Assembly (NCBI GenBank): GCA_020634155.1 | Contig: JACKCI010000002.1 | Coordinates: forward strand, 1 to 64,000 | Direction of reading: 5' to 3' | DNA length: 64,000 nt | Source of the DNA: Anaerolineales bacterium | GTDB lineage: Bacteria > Chloroflexota > Anaerolineae > Aggregatilineales > J027 | Shown here: positions 34,926-43,758 of the stretch, in pieces | How positions within the stretch are numbered: the first letter of the stretch is position 1 | Layout of the letters: each line of letters begins with the position of its first letter | Made by a program: the position numbers and the translations under genes | Notes under the pieces: generated by a model | What the model was told of the DNA's origin: nothing | The model's input: the letters and a program-made list of their open reading frames with translations, nothing else | Databases searched by the model: none

Positions 34926-35503
34926 CAGACGAGCAACAGTATTACGAAGATGATTTTGCAGATGAATCTGAATATCAAGAATACCTAGAGGAGGCACAAC
35001 AGCCCGTATCAGACTCACGGCGATTGGCTGCATCTGATGCCGATGAAAAGGTGGGTGGCCCTAATTGGTTCTTCCGCATCGCTCTTGGCATTCTAGGTGT
35101 GCTTGTTCTCAGTATTATCGTGGCTTTTATTGCTTACAATGAGGTCAAATCTGACCGCAGCAAGCCGCTAGACATTAAGCCCTACCCCGGTATGGAGATT
35201 CAAATCGATGAGCAAATAACTGGCGGAGTAGGCCACCAATATTATCAAGGGTTCTATGAGGGCTTAACCCCTGACCGATTAGCAGATATTGAGAAGCATT
35301 ATCGAGACCAGATGGATTCATGTGTGCGGCTGTGGCAATTTGATCCAGAGCAATTTCACACCATTGTTTGTGATAAAGACCGCTCACATAATGTACTCGG
35401 CTTTACGCAATTCGCCCGTCTTCGGATACAGCCAGAACGCGATGGTAATGGCGATTTGACAGGATGGGTCACCATTGATGTTGATTTGCAATGGGAAAAC
35501 TAG
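34922..35503 (+). CDS. Acidic single-pass membrane protein, unknown
   Basis: The first 40 residues are highly acidic with many Tyr (EQQYYEDDFADESEYQEY), followed by one membrane helix (about 52-75) and a 115-residue outside domain holding two Cys (SCVRLWQF, FHTIVCDKD). The domain is similar in size and style to that of the next gene, and both may be diverged copies. The start overlaps the TPR gene by four bases. No family recognised. Confidence 0.65.
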   Translation: MTDEQQYYEDDFADESEYQEYLEEAQQPVSDSRRLAASDADEKVGGPNWFFRIALGILGVLVLSIIVAFIAYNEVKSDRSKPLDIKPYPGMEIQIDEQITGGVGHQYYQGFYEGLTPDRLADIEKHYRDQMDSCVRLWQFDPEQFHTIVCDKDRSHNVLGFTQFARLRIQPERDGNGDLTGWVTIDVDLQWEN

Positions 35504-35505
35504 GG

Positions 35506-35979
35506 ATGAGCGAACAACCTGCCCCCAAGAAAAGCAAGCGCCCTATTGTTCCAGTATGGGTGGCGGTAGCGGGCTTGGTACTGACGATTGTGCTTGCAGT
35601 TTTGATTGTATTCCAGATTGCAGCACCCCTCGCTGAACTCGTCTTGGGTCGCTCTGCTGATATTCCATTGCCGGATGGGGCCAAATTGGAGAGCGAAAAA
35701 TCAGAGGCAGGTCGCGCTCAACACGAATGGCTATATTCGCTTGCGAATTCAGATGGGTGTGCAGTGGCGGAGTTTTTCCACGAACAAGGGGCATCTTGTG
35801 TCTATACCCCACTGGCCTGTGAATTAGCGCCAGAAGTGGGTGTGCTGCGGCAGATTGCGACCTGTGCCAAGACTGAAAAGCAACTGATTGATGGCTACAC
35901 ATGGGAAGTCTTGATTTCAACAGAATATCATGAAGATGAAACATCAACCGTTTATTTTCGGGTTTATCTATATGACTAA
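35506..35979 (+). CDS. Single-pass membrane protein with Cys-containing outside domain, unknown
   Basis: A basic N-terminus (APKKSKRP) is followed by one membrane helix (about 18-43) and an outside domain with four Cys (DGCAVAEFF, ASCVYTPLACELAP, IATCAKTE) that could form two disulfides. The ATG at 35506 is two bases behind the previous stop; ATG 35491 would overlap it. This is the last gene of the T-box operon before the gap that precedes ileS. No family recognised. Confidence 0.6.
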   Translation: MSEQPAPKKSKRPIVPVWVAVAGLVLTIVLAVLIVFQIAAPLAELVLGRSADIPLPDGAKLESEKSEAGRAQHEWLYSLANSDGCAVAEFFHEQGASCVYTPLACELAPEVGVLRQIATCAKTEKQLIDGYTWEVLISTEYHEDETSTVYFRVYLYD

Positions 35980-36000
35980 CAGAGGGGGTGTCACCGTGAT

Positions 36001-36047
36001 GCCGACAGTTGGGTCGGCGTCGCGGGCCATTATAAGCCAGCCCGCGA
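36001..36047 (+). promoter_or_regulatory. Two hairpins and a possible promoter before ileS
   Basis: GCCGAC/GTCGGC (36001-36006/36013-36018) and TCGCGGGC/GCCCGCGA (36020-36027/36040-36047) form two stable stems. A TTGGGT (36009-36014) and TATAAG (36031-36036) pair with 16-base spacing overlaps them. No T run follows, so termination is unlikely; either processing hairpins or a separate ileS promoter would fit. Confidence 0.4.
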
Positions 36048-36087
36048 CCCGAAATTGACCATCAGTATTTACCAGCAAGGAGCAAAC

Positions 36088-39000
36088 ATGTTTAAATCTG
36101 TAACACCCAAAGTCGATATCATGGCCTTAGAAGCCGAGGTGTTGGAATTTTGGCGCGAACAAAGCATCTTTAAGCGCACGATGGATGAGCGCAAAGATGG
36201 CCCGCGCTTTGTCTTCTATGAAGGCCCACCAACGGCCAATGGTCGCCCCGGTAGCCACCATGTTCTCTCGCGTTCATTTAAGGACATTTTCCCCCGCTAC
36301 CGCACCATGCGTGGCTATTATGTGCTACGGAAAGCGGGCTGGGATACCCACGGCTTGCCCGTTGAAATCGAGGTTGAGAAAGAACTTGGCATCAAGCACA
36401 AAAGCGAGATTGAAGAATACGGCATCGCTGAATTTAACCAGAAATGCCGAGATAGTGTCTTCCGCTATATCGAAGACTGGAACCGCTTGACGGAGCGCAT
36501 CGGCTTCTGGCTCGATTTGGATAATGCCTATGCCACACTCACCAACGACTATGTGCAAAGCGTGTGGTGGATTCTCAAGCAGTTTTGGGATAAGGGCCTG
36601 CTCTATCAAGGCTATAAGGTGGTGCCGTATTGCCCACGCTGTGGTACCCCGCTCTCCAGCCATGAGGTCTCACTGGGCTATGAAGAAGTGGACGACCCCA
36701 GCATCACGGTGCGCTTCAAGGCCGTTGATGAGGACGACACCTATTTCCTCGTCTGGACGACCACGCCATGGACGCTACCCGGCAATGTCGCCATCACTGT
36801 TGGCGAGAAAATCAATTATGTGAAAATCGAGGGCCGTGTCAGCGCTGATGCCCCCTTGGAGCGCCTCTATCTGGCGCGTGACCTGTTCGAGAGTGTGGTA
36901 CTGCCCCACGTCAAAGAGGGTGGTGGTTATGAAATCGTCGCGGAGATGAAGGGTAAAGACCTTGTTGGGCGGCGCTATGAACCGCTGTATAGCTTCCTGT
37001 CTGTGGATAAGGACTATGCCTATGTCACGGCAGGTGATTATGTCAGTATAGAGGATGGCACTGGCATTGTACATACCGCACCTGCTTTTGGTGCTGATGA
37101 CCTTTCGACGGCCCAAAAATATGACCTGCCTGTGCTGGTCACGGTTGGCCCCGATGGTCATTTCTTGCCAGAGGTAACACTTGTGGCAGGCATGTGGTTT
37201 AAAGATGCTGATAAGGTGGTCTCTCGTGATTTGCGGAATCGTGGCTTGGTCTGGCATCTAGGCCAGTATCGCCACAATTATCCCCATTGCTGGCGCGATA
37301 AGGGGCCATTGATGTACTACGCCCGCGATACGTGGTATATCCGCACCACCGAATACCGTGACCAGTTGGTTGGCCTGAACCAGACCATCAATTGGGTGCC
37401 GAACCATGTCAAAGACGGGCGCTTCGGTAATTGGCTGGAAGAGGTCAAGGACTGGGCGCTCGGACGTGAACGCTATTGGGGAACCCCCCTGCCCGTGTGG
37501 GTAGCCGATGACCCTGATGTTAACCACATGGTCTGCATCGGCAGTGTGGCCGAACTCGAAGCCAAAACCGGACGCAACCTCACCGACCTTGACCTACACC
37601 GCCCGCATGTGGATAACATCACATGGGAGGAAACGGTTGATGGTAAGACGGTGACTATGAAGCGCGTGCCGGAACTGATTGACGTGTGGTTTGATAGCGG
37701 TGCCATGCCCTATGCCCAATGGGGCTATCCGACTACCAATCAAGAGATGTTTGAAGACCAGTTCCCCGCCGACTATATCTGTGAGGCTGTTGACCAAACC
37801 CGCGGCTGGTTCTATAGCCTGCACGCCATCGCTACTATGCTGATGGACTCAGTGAGCTACAAGAACGTTATCTGCTTAGGGCATATCATGGCCGATGATG
37901 GCTCTAAGATGTCCAAGAGCAAGGGCAATATCGTGGTGCCATGGGAAGTGCTAGACCGCTATGGTGCTGATGCGATGCGCTGGTATATGTTCACGGCAGG
38001 TCAACCCGGTGATAGCAAACGTATGGGTTGGCGACCTAGCCAAGAGGATGCCGAGAAAGCAGGTATCACTGATTGGGAATCGGTCAAAGAAATCCCCGGT
38101 ATCGCGGAGGTACTGCGGAATTTCTATCTCAAGCTGTGGAATGTCTATAGCTTCTTCACGACCTACGCCAGCCTTGACCGATTCGACCCCAATGCGGCGG
38201 CGGTGCCAGTCGGCGAGCGGGATGCGCTTGACCAATGGGTCTTGAGTGAGTTGCATACGCTGATGCGGGATGTGACCAGCGCCTTTGAGAATTACGATGT
38301 GATTGGCGCAACCCGCCCCTTAGAAGCTTTTGTCGATGACCTCAGCAACTGGTATCTGCGACGGTCACGGCGGCGCTTCTGGCAGAGCGACAATCCGCAA
38401 GATAAGCTGGCGGCCTATCAGACTCTCTATGAATGTCTAGTGACCCTCACCAAATTGATGGCCCCCTCTATGCCCTTCTTGAGCGAGGCCATGTACCAAA
38501 ATCTGGTAGTGGGCGTCTCGACAGGCGAGGCCGATAGCGTGCATTTGGCGACATGGCCGGAGTATGACAAGGCCCTTATCAACGAAACGCTCAACCACAA
38601 GATGGCGGTGGTTAAGGAACTGGTCAGCCTTGGACACTCGGCGCGTAATGCGTCGGAAATCAAGGTACGCCAGCCCTTAATGGAGGCGTGTTTTGCAGTG
38701 CCATCGCATGAAGACCCGTCGGTGGTACTCGAAATGGCCGACATGGTGGCCGATGAGTTGAATGTCAAGCAAGTGCGGGTGTTAAGCCTCGCGGATAGCT
38801 CCAATATGGTGCATTATTCGCTCAAGCCCGTGGATACCCTAGGCCGTGAACTGCGTGGCGATTTCCAAGCCGTGCGGAAGCTGTTGGTTGAGGCTGAGGG
38901 TCAACAAGTGGTAGACTGGAGTCAAACGCTGCTGAGTGGTCAAAACATTACCGTTGAGGCTAATGACAAGACCTTCTCGCTATCACCGGAGCAGGTCATT

Positions 39001-39348
39001 GTGAAGCAGACTAGCGCGGAAGGCTATGCGGTAGCTGAAGAGCATGGCTTTTTGGCGGCCCTCCGCACCGAGTTGAATGAAGACCTTATCCGTGAAGGCT
39101 TGGCGCGTGAGGTGGTACGCCGTATCCAAACCATGCGTAAAGATGCCGACTTTGAACTGAGTGACCGTATTGCCGTCACCTATCAAGCGGCTGGTCAATT
39201 CGAGGCGGTGATGAACGAATTTGCGGATTATATTGCCAGTGAAACCCTTGCGGCAACGTGGCAAGCCGGTACTCCCGGTAACGCTGATTTCATCGGCGAA
39301 TTAGAGGTCGATGGGGATACAGTGTTATTGGGTGTACAGCGTCTGTAG
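36088..39348 (+). CDS. ileS: Isoleucyl-tRNA synthetase
   Basis: Charges tRNA-Ile with isoleucine. The class I signatures are present: the HIGH-equivalent in GRPGSHHVLSR (about residues 52-62) and KMSKS (about 606-610). The editing domain carries WTTTPWTLPGN and the catalytic region DQTRGWFYSLH. The zinc-finger C-terminus of bacterial type 1 enzymes is missing; the end is the type 2-like extension, a form often naturally insensitive to mupirocin. The PGxHH form of the first motif is shared with actinobacterial-type enzymes. At 1086 residues the length is normal for type 2. The start is ATG 36088, five bases after AAGGAG. lspA follows six bases behind. Confidence 0.95.
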   Translation: MFKSVTPKVDIMALEAEVLEFWREQSIFKRTMDERKDGPRFVFYEGPPTANGRPGSHHVLSRSFKDIFPRYRTMRGYYVLRKAGWDTHGLPVEIEVEKELGIKHKSEIEEYGIAEFNQKCRDSVFRYIEDWNRLTERIGFWLDLDNAYATLTNDYVQSVWWILKQFWDKGLLYQGYKVVPYCPRCGTPLSSHEVSLGYEEVDDPSITVRFKAVDEDDTYFLVWTTTPWTLPGNVAITVGEKINYVKIEGRVSADAPLERLYLARDLFESVVLPHVKEGGGYEIVAEMKGKDLVGRRYEPLYSFLSVDKDYAYVTAGDYVSIEDGTGIVHTAPAFGADDLSTAQKYDLPVLVTVGPDGHFLPEVTLVAGMWFKDADKVVSRDLRNRGLVWHLGQYRHNYPHCWRDKGPLMYYARDTWYIRTTEYRDQLVGLNQTINWVPNHVKDGRFGNWLEEVKDWALGRERYWGTPLPVWVADDPDVNHMVCIGSVAELEAKTGRNLTDLDLHRPHVDNITWEETVDGKTVTMKRVPELIDVWFDSGAMPYAQWGYPTTNQEMFEDQFPADYICEAVDQTRGWFYSLHAIATMLMDSVSYKNVICLGHIMADDGSKMSKSKGNIVVPWEVLDRYGADAMRWYMFTAGQPGDSKRMGWRPSQEDAEKAGITDWESVKEIPGIAEVLRNFYLKLWNVYSFFTTYASLDRFDPNAAAVPVGERDALDQWVLSELHTLMRDVTSAFENYDVIGATRPLEAFVDDLSNWYLRRSRRRFWQSDNPQDKLAAYQTLYECLVTLTKLMAPSMPFLSEAMYQNLVVGVSTGEADSVHLATWPEYDKALINETLNHKMAVVKELVSLGHSARNASEIKVRQPLMEACFAVPSHEDPSVVLEMADMVADELNVKQVRVLSLADSSNMVHYSLKPVDTLGRELRGDFQAVRKLLVEAEGQQVVDWSQTLLSGQNITVEANDKTFSLSPEQVIVKQTSAEGYAVAEEHGFLAALRTELNEDLIREGLAREVVRRIQTMRKDADFELSDRIAVTYQAAGQFEAVMNEFADYIASETLAATWQAGTPGNADFIGELEVDGDTVLLGVQRL

Positions 39349-39354
39349 GCGAAT

Positions 39355-39894
39355 ATGGCTGAACGTGAGATTGTAACTTGGCGTCATTGGCTGCTGCTCT
39401 TCGGGGTGGCAGCCCTCACCCTTGTCAGTGACCAGTTGAGCAAGTGGCTGGTGGTGCGCTCACTTGATTTGGGCGAGACATGGGTACCCATCCCCCTGCT
39501 AGAAGGTATCTTTGACCTGACCTATACCCAGAACACCGGAGCCGCCTTTGGCTTGGGGCAGAATTTCAGCTATGGTTTTCTGCTGATAGCCTTAGTGGTT
39601 TCGGCCTTCATCATCTACTACTATCGCCAACTTCCACCCCGTAGCTGGATGGTGCGGATATTGATGGGGTTAATGATGGGTGGCGCACTGGGTAATGCGG
39701 TTGACCGCGTGACTCGTGGCTATGTGGTGGACTTTTTCTATCTGCATGGCTGGCCCATCTTCAACATTGCCGATAGTATCATTGTGGTGTCAGTGGGGAT
39801 ATGGGTGGTGTTGATATGGTGGGAGGAGCATCAACAAAAAGCGCCTGCTGAGGAAGCGCCTCCGCATTCCTCGGAGCATCATGCTGAAGGATAA
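39355..39894 (+). CDS. lspA: Lipoprotein signal peptidase (signal peptidase II)
   Basis: LspA cleaves signal peptides of lipidated prolipoproteins inside the membrane; several lipoproteins are encoded in this window. Four membrane helices are present. The catalytic aspartates lie in GNAVDRVTRGYVVDFF and FNIADS, and the QNTGAAFG motif is conserved. The C-terminus has an added polar tail rich in Glu and His. It follows ileS by six bases; ileS-lspA is a common bacterial pair. A terminator follows. Confidence 0.95.
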   Translation: MAEREIVTWRHWLLLFGVAALTLVSDQLSKWLVVRSLDLGETWVPIPLLEGIFDLTYTQNTGAAFGLGQNFSYGFLLIALVVSAFIIYYYRQLPPRSWMVRILMGLMMGGALGNAVDRVTRGYVVDFFYLHGWPIFNIADSIIVVSVGIWVVLIWWEEHQQKAPAEEAPPHSSEHHAEG

Positions 39895-39898
39895 AAGA

Positions 39899-39925
39899 GA
39901 AACGCCCACATGGGGCGTTTTTCTT
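39899..39925 (+). terminator. Terminator after lspA
   Basis: AACGCCC (39901-39907) pairs with GGGCGTT (39913-39919), followed by TTTTTCTTATTT. Confidence 0.8.
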
Positions 39926-40154
39926 ATTTCTCGCCGCGTACATCTTTACCTTTAAAGGGCTGGCCCATCAGGGGAGCAAACAAACACACATCATAAACCC
40001 CTGCAAACAACGGCACAAAGCCAATCACGGCGATTACAACGCCACCAACACCACCAACAACCAATAAACCGAGTGCCATAATCAGCAGGCCCGCCACAAT
40101 GCGTACACCACGACCTGCACCACTTGCCATAAATTCCACAAATTGCTTTTGCAT
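39924..40154 (-). CDS. DUF2892/YgaP-like small membrane protein
   Basis: The 76-residue protein has the pattern GRGVRIVAGLLIMALGLLVVGG...VGFVPLFAGVYDVCLFAPLMG, which matches the two-helix YgaP-like membrane domain (DUF2892), including the conserved Cys near the end of the second helix. In YgaP it anchors a rhodanese domain; here it stands alone. The ATG at 40154 lies nine bases after AAAGGAG. Role unknown. Confidence 0.78.
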   Translation of the reverse strand: MQKQFVEFMASGAGRGVRIVAGLLIMALGLLVVGGVGGVVIAVIGFVPLFAGVYDVCLFAPLMGQPFKGKDVRGEK

Positions 40155-40210
40155 CTCTATACTCTCCTTTATGAGCATTCCTTGATTAGATGCACACAGG
40201 AGCCAAAAAG

Positions 40211-40447
40211 TTACAAGCGTTTTTCAAAAGCACTCTGAATCTGCTCAAAGAGATGTTGACGGCGCTCGGCGGGGATAACGGTTTGGGTATGTTGACGCGC
40301 CAGAAGGATGGTGCGTTGGGTCGAATCCAGCACAATGCGGCAATTTTGGCAGGTTCGCAAGTGGTCTTGGGCGGCTTGGCTCAAATCCTCGCTGAGATTA
40401 CGGTCGATATAATCCGACAAATAGGCCAATAGCGTCTCACAATCCAT
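40211..40447 (-). CDS. Anti-sigma factor with zinc-finger (ZAS) domain
   Basis: The 78-residue product carries the ZAS signature HLRTCQNC (HxxxCxxC) with an upstream Cys at residue 3, forming the zinc site of anti-sigma factors that hold ECF sigma factors inactive. There is no membrane helix, so this is a soluble anti-sigma factor, which often means it senses a cytoplasmic signal such as redox change. Its ATG overlaps the stop of the sigma gene (TAATG), consistent with coupled 1:1 synthesis. Confidence 0.85.
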   Translation of the reverse strand: MDCETLLAYLSDYIDRNLSEDLSQAAQDHLRTCQNCRIVLDSTQRTILLARQHTQTVIPAERRQHLFEQIQSAFEKRL

Positions 40448-41019
40448 TACAACTCCTCTATGTTTTCCATAAAATACCCCGCCAGTTGCTCACGCAGGGC
40501 CAACCGTGCGCGGTGGAGCCGTACCTTGACCGCTCCCTCACTGATACCCAAGACATGCGCGGTCGCTTCAGTAGAAAGCTCCTCAACATCCCGCAACAAG
40601 AACACCGCCCGCAGGTTCGGGTTCAGGGCATTAATCGCACGGTCAAGTTCAGCTTTGACCTCGGTGCTGCTCAAGGTGCGTTCAGGGATGGTCTCCCAAT
40701 CGATAAAGGCTTCAGGGATACAGTAGCCTGCCGTTGCTTCATCCAAATCGAGATGCGGTCGTGCCTTGCGGAGCCTTCCCATTGCGTTGTTATAGGCAAC
40801 GCGATAGAGCCATGTGCTAATAGTGGCTCGCCCTTCAAAGCCATCGATATGCTCAATCACCGCGATAAAGGTATCTTGCACTACCCCATCCGCCATAGCT
40901 TCATCATTCAATAAGCGCAACGCCAAACGATAGATAGAGTCGGCATGGCGTTCAAATAAAATCGTCAGCGCGTTAGGGTCACGCGCACGCAAGGCCTCAA
41001 GTAACGCTCGCTCGTTCAT
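40447..41019 (-). CDS. ECF-type RNA polymerase sigma factor
   Basis: Region 2 (about residues 18-85) has LFERHADSIYRLALRLL and DTFIAVIEHIDGFEGRATISTWLYRVAYNNAM; region 4 (about 125-185) has LPP-like LNPNLRAVFLLRDVEELSTEATAHVLGISEGAVKVRLHRARLALRE. This is a group IV sigma factor directing a stress or envelope regulon. The start is ATG 41019, giving a normal 190-residue length; the frame upstream overlaps the divergent gene. Only 24 bases separate its start from the divergent gene at 41044, so promoters overlap the coding ends. The adjacent anti-sigma gene controls it. Confidence 0.92.
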   Translation of the reverse strand: MNERALLEALRARDPNALTILFERHADSIYRLALRLLNDEAMADGVVQDTFIAVIEHIDGFEGRATISTWLYRVAYNNAMGRLRKARPHLDLDEATAGYCIPEAFIDWETIPERTLSSTEVKAELDRAINALNPNLRAVFLLRDVEELSTEATAHVLGISEGAVKVRLHRARLALREQLAGYFMENIEEL

Positions 41020-41043
41020 AAAATTTAGACTTGTGGTTACCCC

Positions 41044-42567
41044 ATGTCTTGCTACACTTTTAGAGTCATGGATGCACCCAAACGTTACACCCACTTGCAT
41101 TATACCCGCCGCCGACTAGGGTTAGCGATTCGCCTAACGCTGTTGGGAGCAGTGCTGCTGTTTTCTATCCGCGATGGCAAGGCCGATACCAGCCGCCAAG
41201 GGGTCATTTTGGCCCAAGTGCGCGGTATCGAATTCAACTATATCGCATGGGAGTTGGAGACCTTATGGGCCAAAGCAAAACAGACACTCTGGGGTTTTCA
41301 ACCCTATATCTCCGATACCGAAGGCAAGTCCATCGTTATTAATTACCTCATCACGGTTGGGCAAATCATCGACCTCAATAACCAGATTGAGGCAGTATAT
41401 GCATCCCCTGCTCCTGACCCTACTCTCCTTGATGACTTGCGCCACCAGCGCAATAACCTAGAAAGCAACCGCCGCGAGTTGCAGGAGTTTGCCGAGCCGA
41501 TTATTGAGCGCCAAGTTGCTACTGTGTTGCAAGAGGAGGGCTTTGGGATTGGCGGACAGGTCTTGCCGCCTGTCTCGTTTCGCTTTGTGGAGACCCCTGA
41601 CGTTCTGGTTGTTTCACCGCGCCGCATCATCCAGCAAGATTATTCAATCTCCCTTCAGCCCTTGAGTATCGAAGAACGCGCACAATTAGAGGCGGGGGTT
41701 GAGCGCGTATCCCCCGATGACGCGGCCTATGTGACAGGCGTGGGCGGGGTCGGTATCTGGCCTGCGATGATTGTTGAGACGCGCTACACGGCTATAGCTT
41801 TTGAGATTGTGGCGCACGAATGGTCACACCACTACCTGTTCTTTTACCCGCTGGGGCTTGAATATCTGGTCAAACCAGAGACGCGCTTCATCAATGAGAC
41901 TGCTGCCACCATTTTTGGCAACACGATGGCGCTCAAGGTCTTGGAGCGCTTCTATGCCGATGAGGTCGCCCAAGGGTTGATATGGGTGCCAGATTACCCC
42001 ACCCTTGAGGATTTTTATGGAGGTGGTCGATTAGCCACACCCGTTGACCCTGACCTTCCACCGTCATGGACAACAGGCCAACCCACCGCCGAGATATTGG
42101 TTAATGCGGGCTATCCTGCCGCTGCTCAATGGATACTCGATAGCATCCGCCCCAGCCAACCCCCGCGTGACTTCGACCTGTTGATGCCCGCGACGGCCTC
42201 TGTTGAAATCAACCGCACGCGCATCACTGCCGACTATTTGTTGCGGTTGGGGTATGTGGATGCTGCCGAGGATTTTATGGAGAGCCGTCGTCAACTCTTG
42301 GGGCTGCGGGTGCTTAATCAAGCATGGTTTGCTTTCAATGGTGGCTATCAGGCTGACCCCGGTCAAGGCGGTGGGGTATCATTAGGGGTGGTGCTTGATG
42401 TTACCGACCCCGCCTATGTGGGTGACCCGATTGGGCCAGCCCTGTATGAAATTCTTGCCTTGAGTAATGATCTACACACGTACTTGGCGCGTATACGTGA
42501 TGTCACCAATCGCCAAGAACTGTTGGCGGTCTTAATTGAAATGCGTCGAGAAGAGGAAATTAAATGA
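41044..42567 (+). CDS. Putative membrane-anchored zinc metallopeptidase (gluzincin-like)
   Basis: A basic N-terminus and one membrane helix (about 28-45) lead into a large outside domain. Residues 258-263 read HEWSHH, an HExxH zinc site, and NETAA follows with Glu285, 23 residues later, as likely third ligand; this is the gluzincin order known from thermolysin-like and M1 proteases. The surrounding segment AFEIVAHEWSHHYLFFYP is hydrophobic as in active-site helices. No known peptidase family was recognised in the rest. ATG 41068 is an alternative start. It overlaps the following lipoprotein gene by four bases (ATGA). Confidence 0.65.
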   Translation: MSCYTFRVMDAPKRYTHLHYTRRRLGLAIRLTLLGAVLLFSIRDGKADTSRQGVILAQVRGIEFNYIAWELETLWAKAKQTLWGFQPYISDTEGKSIVINYLITVGQIIDLNNQIEAVYASPAPDPTLLDDLRHQRNNLESNRRELQEFAEPIIERQVATVLQEEGFGIGGQVLPPVSFRFVETPDVLVVSPRRIIQQDYSISLQPLSIEERAQLEAGVERVSPDDAAYVTGVGGVGIWPAMIVETRYTAIAFEIVAHEWSHHYLFFYPLGLEYLVKPETRFINETAATIFGNTMALKVLERFYADEVAQGLIWVPDYPTLEDFYGGGRLATPVDPDLPPSWTTGQPTAEILVNAGYPAAAQWILDSIRPSQPPRDFDLLMPATASVEINRTRITADYLLRLGYVDAAEDFMESRRQLLGLRVLNQAWFAFNGGYQADPGQGGGVSLGVVLDVTDPAYVGDPIGPALYEILALSNDLHTYLARIRDVTNRQELLAVLIEMRREEEIK

Positions 42568-43736
42568 AGAAATTTGGTTTATTCGTATTGTTATGGCTAG
42601 TGGTGGCCTGTGGTAGCAGTCAAGAAAATGCCCCTCAGTTGGAAGCGGGCAATCGTAGCGTTGGCACCCCAAAATCCACCACAACGGGGCCAACCCTCAC
42701 CCCTGTTCCCACCCAATCACCAGCCTTAATTGCTTATGATGAAGGCACAACAGCAGTGGTATTGACCAGTGACATGACCGAACTGAAGACGCAACTGGAA
42801 GCCGATTATTTGCCAGTGGTTACGGCTGAAATTAGTGATCGTGACACGGCGTTGGCTGCACTAACCGAGCATAATGCTAGTGCTGTGATGTGGATCGAAG
42901 CTGAGGCTACCCGCACAGCCATCCATATTGGGACCACTGCCCCCCGCGACCGAGGACGCTTTTTTATTCCAGCGTATGAACAAACGACCTTTGTGATTTA
43001 TGTTCCAGATGAAGTTGACAAGCTTTATGATTTCACTATCGGCTTACTGTATTATCTCAACGGAAACTATAGCCGCGCTCTGTATACCTTTAATCAACTC
43101 ACCACCGTTAGCGATGTTGTGAGTTACATACGCGGCATGACCTATTTCAAAGATCGTGAGTTTGCCAAGGCGGTTGACGAGTATACACAGGCGATAGACC
43201 TTACGCCGACTTTCTACGCGGCCTACTGTAACCGCGCCCTCGCACGGGTACAACTTCCCCAAAACGATGATGACCGTACTGCTATATTTGATGACCTCAA
43301 TCAAGCAATTGCCCTCGACCCTACCGAGGCCTATGCCTATGGGTTGCGGGGTCAAGTCTACATTTTCGCGGGGGATGAACAGAGCGCCATTACGGATTTT
43401 ATGGACTATCAAGCCCTTGCGGGTGAGGAAGCTGACCCCCGCGTGTTGGCGGCTATTGAAGAACTGACGGCCCCACCACCCAGTGTAACACCCCCACCTA
43501 TCCCCTATCAGAATCCTAATTTCCCTGATGGTATGGTCTTTCGGTTAGCATCCACCATGCCAATCATGCCGTTGAAGGTTGAGCCGGGGATATTTCGGGA
43601 TGTGGGGCTGTGTTTGAACACCTATGATATTACGGTGCTGCAATCCGTCGAACACTTCACAGGGATTTGGATACAGGCCGAGTGTGAGGGACAAGTCGGT
43701 TGGATGCGTGAGGCTGAGATTAGGGTGCAGCAATAG
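42564..43736 (+). CDS. TPR lipoprotein with C-terminal SH3-like domain
   Basis: A lipoprotein signal (LLWLVVACGSS, Cys16) and a Thr/Pro linker are followed by a mixed alpha/beta domain, TPR units at about 150-295 (YYLNGNYSRALYTFNQ, REFAKAVDEYTQAIDLTP, YAYGLRGQVYIFAGDEQSAI) and a Pro-rich hinge. The last 70 residues resemble an SH3-like fold with a Cys pair (LCLNTYDI, ECEGQVGWM). It should be lipid-anchored outside the cell. Coupled by overlap to the gluzincin-like gene, suggesting a shared envelope role. A terminator follows. Confidence 0.8.
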   Translation: MKKFGLFVLLWLVVACGSSQENAPQLEAGNRSVGTPKSTTTGPTLTPVPTQSPALIAYDEGTTAVVLTSDMTELKTQLEADYLPVVTAEISDRDTALAALTEHNASAVMWIEAEATRTAIHIGTTAPRDRGRFFIPAYEQTTFVIYVPDEVDKLYDFTIGLLYYLNGNYSRALYTFNQLTTVSDVVSYIRGMTYFKDREFAKAVDEYTQAIDLTPTFYAAYCNRALARVQLPQNDDDRTAIFDDLNQAIALDPTEAYAYGLRGQVYIFAGDEQSAITDFMDYQALAGEEADPRVLAAIEELTAPPPSVTPPPIPYQNPNFPDGMVFRLASTMPIMPLKVEPGIFRDVGLCLNTYDITVLQSVEHFTGIWIQAECEGQVGWMREAEIRVQQ

Positions 43737-43757
43737 GGAGGACAAGCCTCCCTCTTC
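43736..43757 (+). terminator. Weak terminator hairpin
   Basis: GGGAGG (43736-43741) pairs with CCTCCC (43747-43752), followed by TCTTCATT. It lies between two convergent genes. Confidence 0.45.
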
Positions 43758-43758
43758 A

